Shown here: in pieces, positions 1-9,600 of the stretch
How positions within the stretch are numbered: the first letter of the stretch is position 1
Layout: every line of letters starts with the position of its first letter
NCBI GenBank assembly: GCA_005503085.1
Contig: SCOI01000005.1
Location: 124,001 to 188,000, forward strand
Direction of reading: 5' to 3'
Source of the DNA: Burkholderiales bacterium C2
GTDB lineage: Bacteria > Pseudomonadota > Gammaproteobacteria > Burkholderiales > Burkholderiaceae_C
DNA length: 64,000 nucleotides
The notes under the pieces: model-generated
The model's input: only the letters and a program-made list of their open reading frames with translations
Databases searched by the model: none
Told to the model about the DNA's origin: nothing
Position numbers and translations under genes: made by a program

Positions 1-946
1 TGCGCTTGCCGAACAAAGCGTCGGCCTCGTCGAAGAACAGCACCCAGCGCCGGCTCTGCGCCTGGTCGAAGACCCGGGCCAGATTCTTCTCGGTCTCGCC
101 GATGTATTTGGACACCACCATGGACAGATCGATGCGGTAGACATCGACCTGCGCGGCCTGGCCGATCAGCGTGGCGGTCAGGGTCTTGCCGGTGCCGGGC
201 GGGCCATAGAACAGCGCCCGGTAGCCGGGCTTGAGCGTGCGCGCCAGGCCCCAGTCCTGCATCAGGCGCTGGCCCTCGCGCATCCAGGTGCAGACCTGGT
301 TCACCTCGTCCATCACCTCGGGCGCCAGCACCAGATCGTCCCAGCCCAGCGGACTGGTGATCAGCTTGGCCGGGAACTGCGCGTTGTAGTCGGGCTTGTG
401 CCAGACCCCGGTGCACAGGCGCTGCAGCGCCTCGGCGCTGAGCTGCAGCGCGCCGCTGAGCTGGGGCTCGCCGCCGGCCGGGTTGTCCAGCTTCAGCAGG
501 CCCTGGCGCGCGAACCCATGCTCGGCATCGAACAGCGCCAGCAACGCGATGCGGCGCTGCAAGTCCTCGCCGGCGATCAGAAAGGCGGCGGTCTCGCCGG
601 TCGGCAGAAAGCCGCCATGGGCCTGGCCCTTGATGCCGCCGAACTCGGTGAAGCCGCGCTCCAGATTGCCGTTGCGCATGAAGAGCAGGTCCAGCGCGGC
701 CGGGCGCAGATGCGGCAGCAGGGCCAGAGCCAGCACCGCCCGCTCGGCCGGACCCAGCTGCAAGCTCTCGACCAGACGCGCCAGCTCGCTGCCCGGCGGC
801 AGACCGGGTGGCGGCGGCGCGGCCTCGAAACCGGCCTCGCTCTGCTGGAAGTGCTGTTCCAGGCGCAGGCTCAGGACCTGGCCGAGCCAGTCCAGCTCCA
901 GCGCCAAGGCCCGGGCCTGCAATGCGGTGCTAGCGCCAGTCGACAT
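1..946 (-). CDS. eCIS AAA+ ATPase (Afp15-like), 3' end cut off
   Basis: AAA+ ATPase, the last visible gene of the contractile injection system operon. About 315 codons are present and the rest lies beyond position 1. Walker A GPPGTGKT falls near residues 247-254 and Walker B VLFFDEAD near residue 300, so the N-terminal 230 residues form the usual accessory domain before the AAA core. Afp15/Pvc15-type ATPases are needed for particle assembly or cargo loading in related systems (family knowledge). The ATG overlaps the last 17 bases of the tape-measure gene, which suggests translational coupling. Cargo or toxin genes typically follow this gene in eCIS loci, so they would be expected off the left edge. 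The ATPase class is certain; the eCIS role is inferred from context. Confidence 0.9.
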   Translation of the reverse strand, partial: MSTGASTALQARALALELDWLGQVLSLRLEQHFQQSEAGFEAAPPPPGLPPGSELARLVESLQLGPAERAVLALALLPHLRPAALDLLFMRNGNLERGFTEFGGIKGQAHGGFLPTGETAAFLIAGEDLQRRIALLALFDAEHGFARQGLLKLDNPAGGEPQLSGALQLSAEALQRLCTGVWHKPDYNAQFPAKLITSPLGWDDLVLAPEVMDEVNQVCTWMREGQRLMQDWGLARTLKPGYRALFYGPPGTGKTLTATLIGQAAQVDVYRIDLSMVVSKYIGETEKNLARVFDQAQSRRWVLFFDEADALFGKR

Positions 947-3410
947 GCAGCACTCCTGTCATCCAGGGCAATCTGATCGTCGAGAACGACCAGGGCAGAC
1001 GATCCAGCAGCAGGTCGAAGGGTTTGGGCTCGACCAGCAGTCGCCAGGCCTGTTCATCCGCATCGCCGGGCTTGCGAGTGAGCCGGCCGCCGCGGCGCAG
1101 AAAGCTCTGGCGCAGACCCTCGACCGAGGTGTTGCCCACCGCCTTCCAGTGCGCGATCACCGCGCCCAGCAAGGCATCCAGCAGCGCGCGCCGCTCCTCG
1201 CCCAGCGGCTCGGGCGCCGGCAGCACCTGGGCCGGCGGCACGCCGCACAAGAGCTTGGCCAGCACCTGCTGGGCCTCGCTGCCGACCCCATGGCCGATCT
1301 CATGGCCGGCGGCCAGATAGCCCAGCGCGGCCACCGCCAGGCTTTGTGCGGCCGGGTTCTTGAAGCGCCCGGCCTCCAGCAGCGCCAGCCGGCCGAACAG
1401 GCGCTCGGCATAGGCGGCCAGCATCACCAGGCCGGCATCGGCGATATAGATCGGGCTGTCGGCATCGACGGGGTCGGGTCTTGCCGCCGGCACGGCTGCG
1501 GGCCGATCCGCCCGCAAACCCTGCTCATAGTGTTCGGCGCGGCTGGGCGCGCGCCGCAGGCCCCGGCGCAGCCGTGCCAGCACCGGGTCGGCCCAGGCGC
1601 TCAGGCCCGCCAGCACCCGGTCCAGCCGTGCGAAACAGCGCGCCAGCGAGCCCTGTGGCAGCGCGCGGTGCAGCTGCATCGCCCAGCGGCGCACCAGGGT
1701 CTCGGGCCGGGGCGCCTGGCCCTCGATCAGCAAGGGGCGCAGCAGCCAGCGCCAGTGCTGGCGCTCGGTCTCGGCCGCCTTGGCCTGCGGCTGCAGCACC
1801 TGCAAGGCCCGCTGCAGCAGGCCGCTGCAGGCCTGCAAGGTCGCCGCCTCGCGGCCGGCCGCCTGGTTCAGCAAGACCCAGCGCTGGGCCGGGCGGTAGC
1901 GGGCCAGCCAGCGTTCGGCATCGGACTCGCGCTGCAGCAGGCGGCTGAACTGCAGGCGCTGGGCCGCGCTCCAGCGCTGCGGCGCGGCGGCCAGCAAGGC
2001 ATCGAGCTGGCCGCCCCAGTCCGGCGCGGGCTCGGTCGCGGCAGCGGCCGGCCCGGCGCCGTCCTGCTGCAGGAGCTGCCAGCCCTGCTGCCACAGCGCC
2101 TGCCAGCCGGCATGGGTTTGCGGCAGGCGGCCGGTCTCGGCCAGGGCCTGCAGGCTGTGGTCCAGCAGATGCTGCTGCAGAGCGCTGAGGGTCAGCGGCG
2201 GGCTGCCCGGGCGCGCCAGCATGCGCAGCGCGAACTGGCGCAGCGACTCCATCCAGCTCGGCGCGCTGGACGGCACCCTCAAGGGCGTGGCGGCGCTGGC
2301 GGGCTCGGAGGCCTGCATCAGATGCATCACCAGCCCGAGGCTGGCCGGCGCCAGGCTGGCCGCCCAGCCGCGCCGGCGCCGGCCCTCGCGGGCCCAGGCG
2401 CGCAGCAGCAGCGGCAGCTCCTGCGGCAGTTGCTCAGCCAGGCCCAGCAGCAGGCGCTGAAGCCTTGCGCCGTCCTGGGCGCGGCCGCCGTTCAAGGCCT
2501 CGTCCAGCTGCGCCAGCGCGGCGGCCAGCAGCGGGCTGCGGCGGCGCTGCTGCGGCGTCACGGTGGGCGAGTGCTCATCGACGCTGTCGGGCCACAGCGC
2601 TTGCAGCAGCTGCCGGGCCAGCGCCGAGCGGGGCCGCGTCGGCCGGGGCAGGCCGTTGGCCAGCGCCGCCCAGGCCGGGCCTAGCAGCTCGGCATGGGCC
2701 TGGATCAGGGCCTGGATCAGTCCCTGCAGCCGTGGCCCGGCCAGCGTCGCACCGCCCCACAGCGCACGCAGCCCGGCCACCCGCAGCGCCTGCTGCAGGC
2801 GCTGGCGCTGGTAGAGGCTGAGGCGGCCCCGGGCCTGCAGCGGGTTCAGCCACTGCGCATCAAGCAGCTCCAGTGCGGCGGCCAGCTCGGGCGCGCGCAC
2901 GGCGATCAGGGCCTGCAGCCCGCCATGCGGCGTGATCAGCGCCAGCCTCTGCAGCACCTGCTCGCCGGGTGCCAGGCGCTGCAAGGCCTCCCACAGGCCC
3001 GGGCCATGGCGGCGCGCCAGCCGCGCCAGCCAGCCGGCCAGGTCTTGCGCCGAACGTGCCGACCAGGGCAGCGCGCCCTGCTGCAGATAGTGGCTGAACT
3101 GCGCCAGCTCATGGGCGTCGCGCGAGCGGCTGCTGCCGGGCAGACGCTGCAAGGCCTGCAGCAGCGCGCCGTCCAGGCGCTCGGCCCATTGCCGCAGCGG
3201 CGCATCGGGTGTGAAGCGGCCCAGGTCCAGTTCCAGCCTGTCGATGTGCAGCACCCGGCCGTCGGCCGGCATCTGCGCCTGCAGGCGCGCCTGCAGCGTG
3301 CGCAGACCCGGGCCGCGCAGAAAGCGGCGCAGGCGCTCCTGCTGCTGCCAGGCCAGGCCCTCGCTGGCGAAGCGGGCATCCCAGACCAGGCTGTCGATCA
3401 CGGCCCTCAT
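930..3410 (-). CDS. Contractile injection system tape measure protein (Afp14-like)
   Basis: Protein of 826 residues that sets tube and sheath length in eCIS particles. The family hallmarks are at both ends: LHIDRLELDLG at residues 54-64, and the closing LPWSFSTIRLPWMTG followed by VLHVDWR at the C-terminus. The centre is Leu/Ala/Gln/Arg-rich and helical, as expected of a length ruler. The start is placed at the ATG at 3410 because it overlaps the stop of the upstream baseplate gene as ATGA; an upstream in-frame extension exists but would run deep into that gene. It lies between a J-like baseplate gene and the AAA+ ATPase, the same relative position as afp14. Confidence 0.88.
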   Translation of the reverse strand: MRAVIDSLVWDARFASEGLAWQQQERLRRFLRGPGLRTLQARLQAQMPADGRVLHIDRLELDLGRFTPDAPLRQWAERLDGALLQALQRLPGSSRSRDAHELAQFSHYLQQGALPWSARSAQDLAGWLARLARRHGPGLWEALQRLAPGEQVLQRLALITPHGGLQALIAVRAPELAAALELLDAQWLNPLQARGRLSLYQRQRLQQALRVAGLRALWGGATLAGPRLQGLIQALIQAHAELLGPAWAALANGLPRPTRPRSALARQLLQALWPDSVDEHSPTVTPQQRRRSPLLAAALAQLDEALNGGRAQDGARLQRLLLGLAEQLPQELPLLLRAWAREGRRRRGWAASLAPASLGLVMHLMQASEPASAATPLRVPSSAPSWMESLRQFALRMLARPGSPPLTLSALQQHLLDHSLQALAETGRLPQTHAGWQALWQQGWQLLQQDGAGPAAAATEPAPDWGGQLDALLAAAPQRWSAAQRLQFSRLLQRESDAERWLARYRPAQRWVLLNQAAGREAATLQACSGLLQRALQVLQPQAKAAETERQHWRWLLRPLLIEGQAPRPETLVRRWAMQLHRALPQGSLARCFARLDRVLAGLSAWADPVLARLRRGLRRAPSRAEHYEQGLRADRPAAVPAARPDPVDADSPIYIADAGLVMLAAYAERLFGRLALLEAGRFKNPAAQSLAVAALGYLAAGHEIGHGVGSEAQQVLAKLLCGVPPAQVLPAPEPLGEERRALLDALLGAVIAHWKAVGNTSVEGLRQSFLRRGGRLTRKPGDADEQAWRLLVEPKPFDLLLDRLPWSFSTIRLPWMTGVLHVDWR

Positions 3411-5839
3411 GGCGGGGCCTCGCGTGAGATCTGCTGCCACAGCAACCGGCGCAGCACGGCGGCGCGCGAGTCCAGCCGGCGTTGCGCGGCCGGGTCCAGC
3501 GCGCCGTCGCCAGCCAGGCCCTCGCACAGCGCCCGCTTGGCCAGCAGCCAACCCTGCAGGGCCAGCTCGAAGGCTTGCAGCGCCTCGGCTTGCAGCCACA
3601 GGCAGTGCGTCTGCAGATGGGCCGGCGCCAGCTCGGCCACGGTCTGCGCGGCCAGGGTCCGAAAGCGCGGGTCGGCGCCGCGCGCGGTCCAGGCCGGCAG
3701 CACCACGCTGAGCTGCTGCGCATAGAAGTCGTCCGGCACATCGGGGGGCAGGGGCACCTCGCCCTGGGGGCGCAGCAGCAGATGCTCAAGCAGATGCAGG
3801 CCCTCGCAGCGCAGCTGCAGGCCGCAGGCAAAGCCGTGCAGGGCCAGGGCCAGGTCTTGCGCGGCCGCCGCATCGGCCTGCCGGCCCAGCGGCCACCAGC
3901 GCTGCTGCTCGTCGGGGCCCAGCCACAGCAGCTTGCTTTGCTCTTGCCATTGGTAGCGGCTGGCATGGACGGCGCAGCGCAGCAGCGCGGGATCCAGGCG
4001 GTCGCCGGGTTTCCATAAGGGCTTGTCGGCGAGGTCCTCGCGCCGTGGCGCGTCGGCGAACAGCTGCATGGGCCTCAGGCCCGGGCCGGGCTGCCGCAAG
4101 ACCTTGGGCGGCTCGGTGTCTTCGCTCACGCTCAACCCCCGCTCACGCAGCGGTGCCGTCAGCGAGCGGCTGTGGTGCTCGGCAAAACCCAGCTGCAGGC
4201 TCAGGCGTTCCTGCAGCGGCGCGGTGTTGCCGACCAGGCCGAAGCTCGGCCGGCTGTAGTCGAAGCCGGCATGGCGCTCGCGGGTGAAGCGCTCAATGCC
4301 GGCCGCCAGCGTCTGCTTGAGACGCAGCAGATGCTGCTCGAAGCCGCCGGGGCTGAAGTAGCAGGGCAGGCCGCGCAGCCCGCTCTGCGGCAGGGCCTCG
4401 CCGTGCAGGGCCAGCAACTGGTCCAGCACGCGGCCGCGTCGCTCCAGCGCATCGTCCTCGGCCTGCAGGGCCGTCAGCTGTTCGGCGGGCGTCTGCAGCT
4501 GCAGCGCTGTCAAGCCTTCCAGATGCGACTCACCCAGAGGCTGCCACCAATAGCTCGGCGCTGCTTCAATCGCCAGGCTGTAGAGCGCACCGAGCCGCTG
4601 GCGCTGCGCCTGGCCATGGGCCAGCCACTGCTCCAGCAGCGCCGTGTAGGCCAGCCACTGGGCGTGCTGGCCGCTGCGGCTGTGACTGCGATGGCGTTGC
4701 TCGCCCAGGCTCTCGGGATGGGCATAGATCGCCGGCAGCTGCAGCAGGGCCGGATAGTAGGGCGGGTGCTCGGGCGGTGCCACCTCAGCCACCGCAGTGC
4801 CGAGCGTCGCCTGGCTCAGGCCGGGCAGCGGGTGCTCGTGGGCCACCTGCAGCTGGGCCAGGCGGCGCAGCAGATTCTGCTCGGGCAGGGTCTCGCGCGC
4901 CGTACCGCGCCAGACCACCCAGTCCATCAAGTCTTCGGCGCGGCGCGGCCACTGCAGGCACAGCGCGCCCGCCTCATCGCCCCAGGGCACGGCGTCGGCG
5001 TCTGGCTCGGCCGCCCCATCGCCTTCACCCAGCAGCTGCAGGCGCCGCACCGAGGCCAGACCCTCGATGCCCTGCAGGGCCAGCACCAGGTCGCTGAAGT
5101 ACAGCAGCGACTGCTCGCCGCGCTGCAGCTCGGCGTCGCTGATCCAGCCCTGGGGCAGGGCTGGACCGTCGAAGCGCAGTGCCGGGTCCAGTGCCGCGTC
5201 GGCCGGCCGCCAGCGCGGCCGCGCGGCGATGAAATCGGCCGCGCGCTGCGCGATCTCGCCAAGCAGCTCGGCCAGCTCGCGCGGGCCCTGGACATCGATC
5301 TCGAAGGCCAGGCGGTGCGGCCGGGGCTGCAGCCGTCGCACGGCGCCGTCCAGGTCTTCGCCCAGGTTGCGCAGCGACCAGAACGCGCGCTGGGCCGCGT
5401 CGATCTGGCTCTCCTGGGCCAGCAGGGCCAGGCGCCACAGCCCGGGCAGTCCCTGCTCGCAGGGCTGCAGCCGCAGCTGCAGGGCGCCGGGGCAGCGGGC
5501 CAGCAGCGCACGGCGGTAGTCGGCCGCGGTGATGGGCCGGCAGGGCAGGATACGCTCCGGTTGATGCAGGCCATGGCGCTCGGGCAAGACCTGGCCCTCG
5601 GGCCAGCCCAGCAGCTCGGGCACGCTTTGCTGGGCGCCGTAGACATCCTCGGTCAGCGCGTAGCACAGCGCCTCCAGCAGGGTGACGCCGGGGTCGTGCA
5701 GGTTGTAGTCGGTCCACAGCTGACCGCTGGCGGCCTGGGCCAGCGCGATGCCGGCGCTGCGCAAGGCCTCGAAGTCCAGCGCCGGGCCGCCGGGCGTCTG
5801 CGGTGGCTTGCGCGCAATGGTCTGCGGCGCGGCGCTCAT
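3407..5839 (-). CDS. eCIS baseplate J-like protein (Afp12-like)
   Basis: Protein of 810 residues. Its N-terminal segment LWTDYNLHDPGVTLLEALCY (residues 41-60) is the typical beginning of baseplate J-like proteins in contractile tails and injection systems. It probably forms part of the baseplate wedge with the larger J-like protein encoded at 6666-10538. The start at 5839 has GGAGG ten bases upstream and overlaps the stop of the preceding gene as ATGA; an ATG three codons earlier would sit almost on top of the ribosome binding site. Assignment to Afp12 rather than Afp11 rests on gene order and is less certain than the baseplate call itself. Confidence 0.82.
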   Translation of the reverse strand: MSAAPQTIARKPPQTPGGPALDFEALRSAGIALAQAASGQLWTDYNLHDPGVTLLEALCYALTEDVYGAQQSVPELLGWPEGQVLPERHGLHQPERILPCRPITAADYRRALLARCPGALQLRLQPCEQGLPGLWRLALLAQESQIDAAQRAFWSLRNLGEDLDGAVRRLQPRPHRLAFEIDVQGPRELAELLGEIAQRAADFIAARPRWRPADAALDPALRFDGPALPQGWISDAELQRGEQSLLYFSDLVLALQGIEGLASVRRLQLLGEGDGAAEPDADAVPWGDEAGALCLQWPRRAEDLMDWVVWRGTARETLPEQNLLRRLAQLQVAHEHPLPGLSQATLGTAVAEVAPPEHPPYYPALLQLPAIYAHPESLGEQRHRSHSRSGQHAQWLAYTALLEQWLAHGQAQRQRLGALYSLAIEAAPSYWWQPLGESHLEGLTALQLQTPAEQLTALQAEDDALERRGRVLDQLLALHGEALPQSGLRGLPCYFSPGGFEQHLLRLKQTLAAGIERFTRERHAGFDYSRPSFGLVGNTAPLQERLSLQLGFAEHHSRSLTAPLRERGLSVSEDTEPPKVLRQPGPGLRPMQLFADAPRREDLADKPLWKPGDRLDPALLRCAVHASRYQWQEQSKLLWLGPDEQQRWWPLGRQADAAAAQDLALALHGFACGLQLRCEGLHLLEHLLLRPQGEVPLPPDVPDDFYAQQLSVVLPAWTARGADPRFRTLAAQTVAELAPAHLQTHCLWLQAEALQAFELALQGWLLAKRALCEGLAGDGALDPAAQRRLDSRAAVLRRLLWQQISREAPP

Positions 5840-6669
5840 CGCTGACATTCCTCCATATGCGGGTCGAACCAGAGCTGGGTCAGCTGGGCGTTGATCAGGC
5901 ACTTGTCACCGAAATCGCAGCCGGTGCGGATCTGCAGCCGGTAGCTGGCGTCGCGGCCGCTCTTGACGCTCTTGGTGTCCTTGTCGTCACCGCCGTGCCA
6001 GCGCAGCTGCAGGCGGTCGCAGCGCCGGCCCCAGAAGGCTTGGGTGCTGCGGATGCCGCGCTTGCGGTTGAAGAAATCCAGCCAGCCCCAGCTGGGGTTG
6101 TAGGTGTTCAGTGCCACCGCCTGCAGCAGCGCGAAACGACCCGAGCCCTTCTGACCGACACCGGCCATCACCTCGAAGCCCTGGCAGCCCTGCAGATCGT
6201 CGGTCAGGTCCTGCCACTGGCCATTGGCCAGCAGCGGCTCGGGCGCGCTGCGCAAGTCGCTGCCGCGCCGGCCGCTGCTGCGCACCGTGCCCTGCACGTC
6301 CAGCATGTCCTGCGGGTCGGCCGTGCCTATGCCCACGCGCTGGCCGCCGTCCTGGTCGGCGTCCAGGCACAGCAGCGGCGCGCTCGCGCCGTCGCCGGCC
6401 GAGCCACCGCGCTGCAGCAGCAGCTGATCGCGCGCGCGGCTCAGCGCCACGCGCCACAGCACGCTGTCGGGGTTCTGGTCGCGCAGAAAGCTCAGGAGCG
6501 CGTCATGACCCACCGGCGCATAGATCTCCTCGCCGCGCTCGACCGTCTTGCGAAAACCCTCGTCGCTCATATTGAGCATGGAGTCGATCAGGTCGGCGAA
6601 ATGGTCCTCGTTGGGCAGCTGACCCTCGCGGAAATAGTTCTTCAGCGTCTCGCGGTTCCTGCGTGTCAT
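5836..6669 (-). CDS. eCIS-associated fibre-like protein of unknown function
   Basis: Protein of 277 residues inserted between the two baseplate J-like genes. It opens with a short acidic helical segment, RETLKNYFREGQLPNEDHF (residues 6-24), ending in LIDSMLNM. Around residues 112-127 it has VGIGTADPQDMLDVQG, which resembles the segment just before chaperone or head domains in tail fibres and S74-type surface proteins. The C-terminal part is rich in Trp, Arg and Cys. I infer a baseplate-attached fibre or receptor-binding role; no known domain is certain. ATGA overlaps join it to genes on both sides, so it belongs to the same translational unit. The upstream part of its open frame overlaps the previous gene and was excluded. 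Confidence 0.7.
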   Translation of the reverse strand: MTRRNRETLKNYFREGQLPNEDHFADLIDSMLNMSDEGFRKTVERGEEIYAPVGHDALLSFLRDQNPDSVLWRVALSRARDQLLLQRGGSAGDGASAPLLCLDADQDGGQRVGIGTADPQDMLDVQGTVRSSGRRGSDLRSAPEPLLANGQWQDLTDDLQGCQGFEVMAGVGQKGSGRFALLQAVALNTYNPSWGWLDFFNRKRGIRSTQAFWGRRCDRLQLRWHGGDDKDTKSVKSGRDASYRLQIRTGCDFGDKCLINAQLTQLWFDPHMEECQR

Positions 6670-9600
6670 GGTTTGACACCCCCGCCGATGATGAAGCTGC
6701 TGCCCAGCGCCAGCCGCGCCAGCCCGGTCACACGGGCGCGGCGCTCGCCGGGCTCGGTCTGCAGCTCCAGCAGATGGCGGCGCATCGGCAGCAGCAAAGT
6801 CCAGCCGCGCCTGGCCGCGATCTCGCGGCTGCCCAGCCTGGCGCTGTCGCCGAGCCGGTAGCAGCCGGCATCGTCCTGTGTGATGTGCAGCAGCGAGATC
6901 GCGCCGATGGAGGCGATCTCGGGCCGGGCGCGGGCAAAGGCTTCCAGTTCCTCGGCATGCAGGCGCCAGTCGAACTGCACGCCGCGTCCGCCCGGCCGCC
7001 ACGGCGACAGATAGTCCAGCAGGTCCAGATTGAGACGGCGCAGCGTGCTGCCGGCCGGCACACCGGCCACCAGGCTCAGCGCGCAGCGCAGCTGTACCCG
7101 GGCATAGGCGCAGTTGCGCACCGTCAGGCTCAGGTGCGGGCTGCCGCGCGCACTCAAGTAGGCCTGGATGCGGGCCAGCGTCGCCGCATCCAGCCGTGGC
7201 GCGGCATCGGCCGGCGCGTCGGGCGGCGGCGCCGCGACCACCACCACCCGCAGCACGCCCCGGCTGCCCAGGCAGCGCACCTTGATGACCTCGGGGAAGG
7301 CGTCCAGCACCAGGCGTTCGACATCCCAGACCGTCGCGGCCCGGCCCTTGTGATGCAGGCGCTCGGCCGCGCGCACATGCAGCGCGGCATCGTCCTCGGC
7401 CGCGCGCGCACCGAAGGCGCCGTCGACCTGGCGCACGCTGCCCAGCCCGGCGATGGGCTGCAGGCTGTTCTTGATGCGGCCCGGTGGCAGCGCCGGCTCG
7501 CCCGGCTGCGCTGTGCCCAGCCGCAGCACTTCCAGACCCTGGGCCTGCACGCCCTGGAAGCCGGCCAGCAGCTCGAAGCCCCAGTCGGCGCTCAGGCGCA
7601 GCCAGAACAGCTCGGGCCCGGGCAGGGCCGGGCAGCCGCGGCTCAGATCGGCCGGCAGGTCCAGCACCATCAGGCCGCTGCGCAGCAGGCCCTGGGTGCC
7701 GTCGTGCAGCAGGCGCTGGGGGTCCAGCCAGCGCCAGGCATCGCCGCACCAGGCGGCCCAGCGCAGCCGCGGGCGCTGCGCGTCCGGCGCATCGGCGGCC
7801 TGTTCGGCGCGCAGCCTAAACAGCAGGGATAGCGGACCCTGCAGCTCGCTGGCGCGCAGACCGATGAAGAGCTGGCCGTCGGCCTGCAGGCGCGGCAGCC
7901 AGTGGTGACCGCGCTGCCCGGGCAGCAAGCGCTCCCGGCCGAACGGCCCTTGCTGGAACAGCTGGCTGGCACCGGGCTGCTCGGCCTCGGCCGTCAGCAG
8001 GCCGATCAGCTCGCTGGCTTCGTAGTCGACGCTGAGCTGCTCCAGCTGCGGGGTGTAGGGCGGCCGGGGCAGCGGCTCGGGCTCGCGGGCGCGCTTGAGC
8101 CGGCCGTTGCGGCTCAGCACCTCGGTCATCAGCTGCGGGTAGAGCGCATGGCCGAAGGCCGCCGGCGGTTCGGCCAGGCCCAGGCGGAAAAAGCCCTGGC
8201 GGCTGGCCAGGCTGAACTCGCCGCTCTGCCCCGGCTGGCCGGCTGGTTCGGCGCGGTGCCAGCGCTTGAGTTCGGTGGCGTCCAGCTCCAGCGTGCGCCG
8301 CGCCGCGATGCGACGCTGGCCGCTCAGGCTGTCGAACAGCGCGGTGGCCTCACCCTGGGCCGCCTGCCAGCGGCCATTGGCCAGCAGCGACCAGCGCGCA
8401 CGGAACACCGGGTTGCTCCAGTCGCCCGGATAGCCGCGGTAGTGCTCGGCAAAACCGCCACCGCAGCCGGGCAGCGCGGCCCACAGCAGATGCAGACGCA
8501 GGCCTTGCAGCGGTTTGGCCACCAGCTCGGGGCTGCCCAGCACCAGATAGGAGGCGGCGTCGGGCAGCGGTCCGAAGGGCGCGAAGGGCTTGCTGGGGTC
8601 GAGCCGGCCGAGCTGGTTGTGCAGCCAGAGCTGGCGCAGGCCGCGCACCTTCACCGCCAGCGCGATGCTGTGCAGCGGCAGCTGCTGCAACAGGCTGTAG
8701 GCATGCAGCCGGGTCTGCGGCTGCAGCTGCAGCTGCAGCACCGGCAGGGCCGGCCAGTCCGGGCCATGGAGGGCGGCCTGGCAGGCCACGATGGCCGGCT
8801 GCTCGGGCCGCAGGCGCAGGCTCAGCTCGACCGCGCCGCCCGGACCGCGCTCGGCGAACACCTCGTCCACCGCCAGCCAGCCCTGCTCGGTGCTGAGCCG
8901 GGCCCGCCACAGGCCACGGAACACGCGGTCGAACACCAGCGAGCGCTCCAGCGGGCGGCGGCCGTAGATCAGCGACAGCGGGTCATCGACCGCGGCTTCG
9001 CCGGCCTCCTTGGCCTGCAAGACCCGGCGCGCATGGACGCGCAGCGCCGCCAGATCGGCCTCGCGCAGCTCGGCGGCGCCGCAGAGCCAGACCGCGAACA
9101 GCCGGCCCAGGCGCTGGGCCAGCAGCGCCGGCTGCTCGGTGGCCAGGCAGCGTGCGAGCAGAAAACACAGCGTCAGCGAGCTGCCCGCCGTCGCGCCGCG
9201 GGCCAGCGTCGCGGCGGCCATCGCCCGCTCTTCGTCCGGTGGCGCGGGCCGCAGACCGGCGCGCTCGCGCGGCGGATGCTGCTGGGCCTCGATCTGGGCC
9301 AGGCGGCGGTAGGCCTGCTGCAAGCCCTCGAGATCCGGCGGCGCGGGGTCCTGCGCGTCGGCGTGCAGGCGCACACGGATCTCGCGCTCGCCCTCGCGCA
9401 GCGCCAGCAGACCCGAGGCGATGGCCAGACCCAGCTCGGCATCGGCGCCGCTGTCGATATCGGCGGCCTGCGGCCGGGTCTGGACGCCCAGCATCGGCCA
9501 GCTGGCCGGGCCGTCCATCAGCACCGGCAGGCGCTGGGCCTTGCTGCGGCTGGCGTAGCCGAACTCGCGCTCCGGTGAGATCAGCGGGTCGTGCTCCAGG

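Noticed and set aside
396-2684. Long plus-strand open frame opposite the tape-measure and ATPase genes
   Set aside because: Low-complexity Arg/Gln/Ala-rich product with no family features; it is an antisense shadow caused by GC-rich third codon positions.
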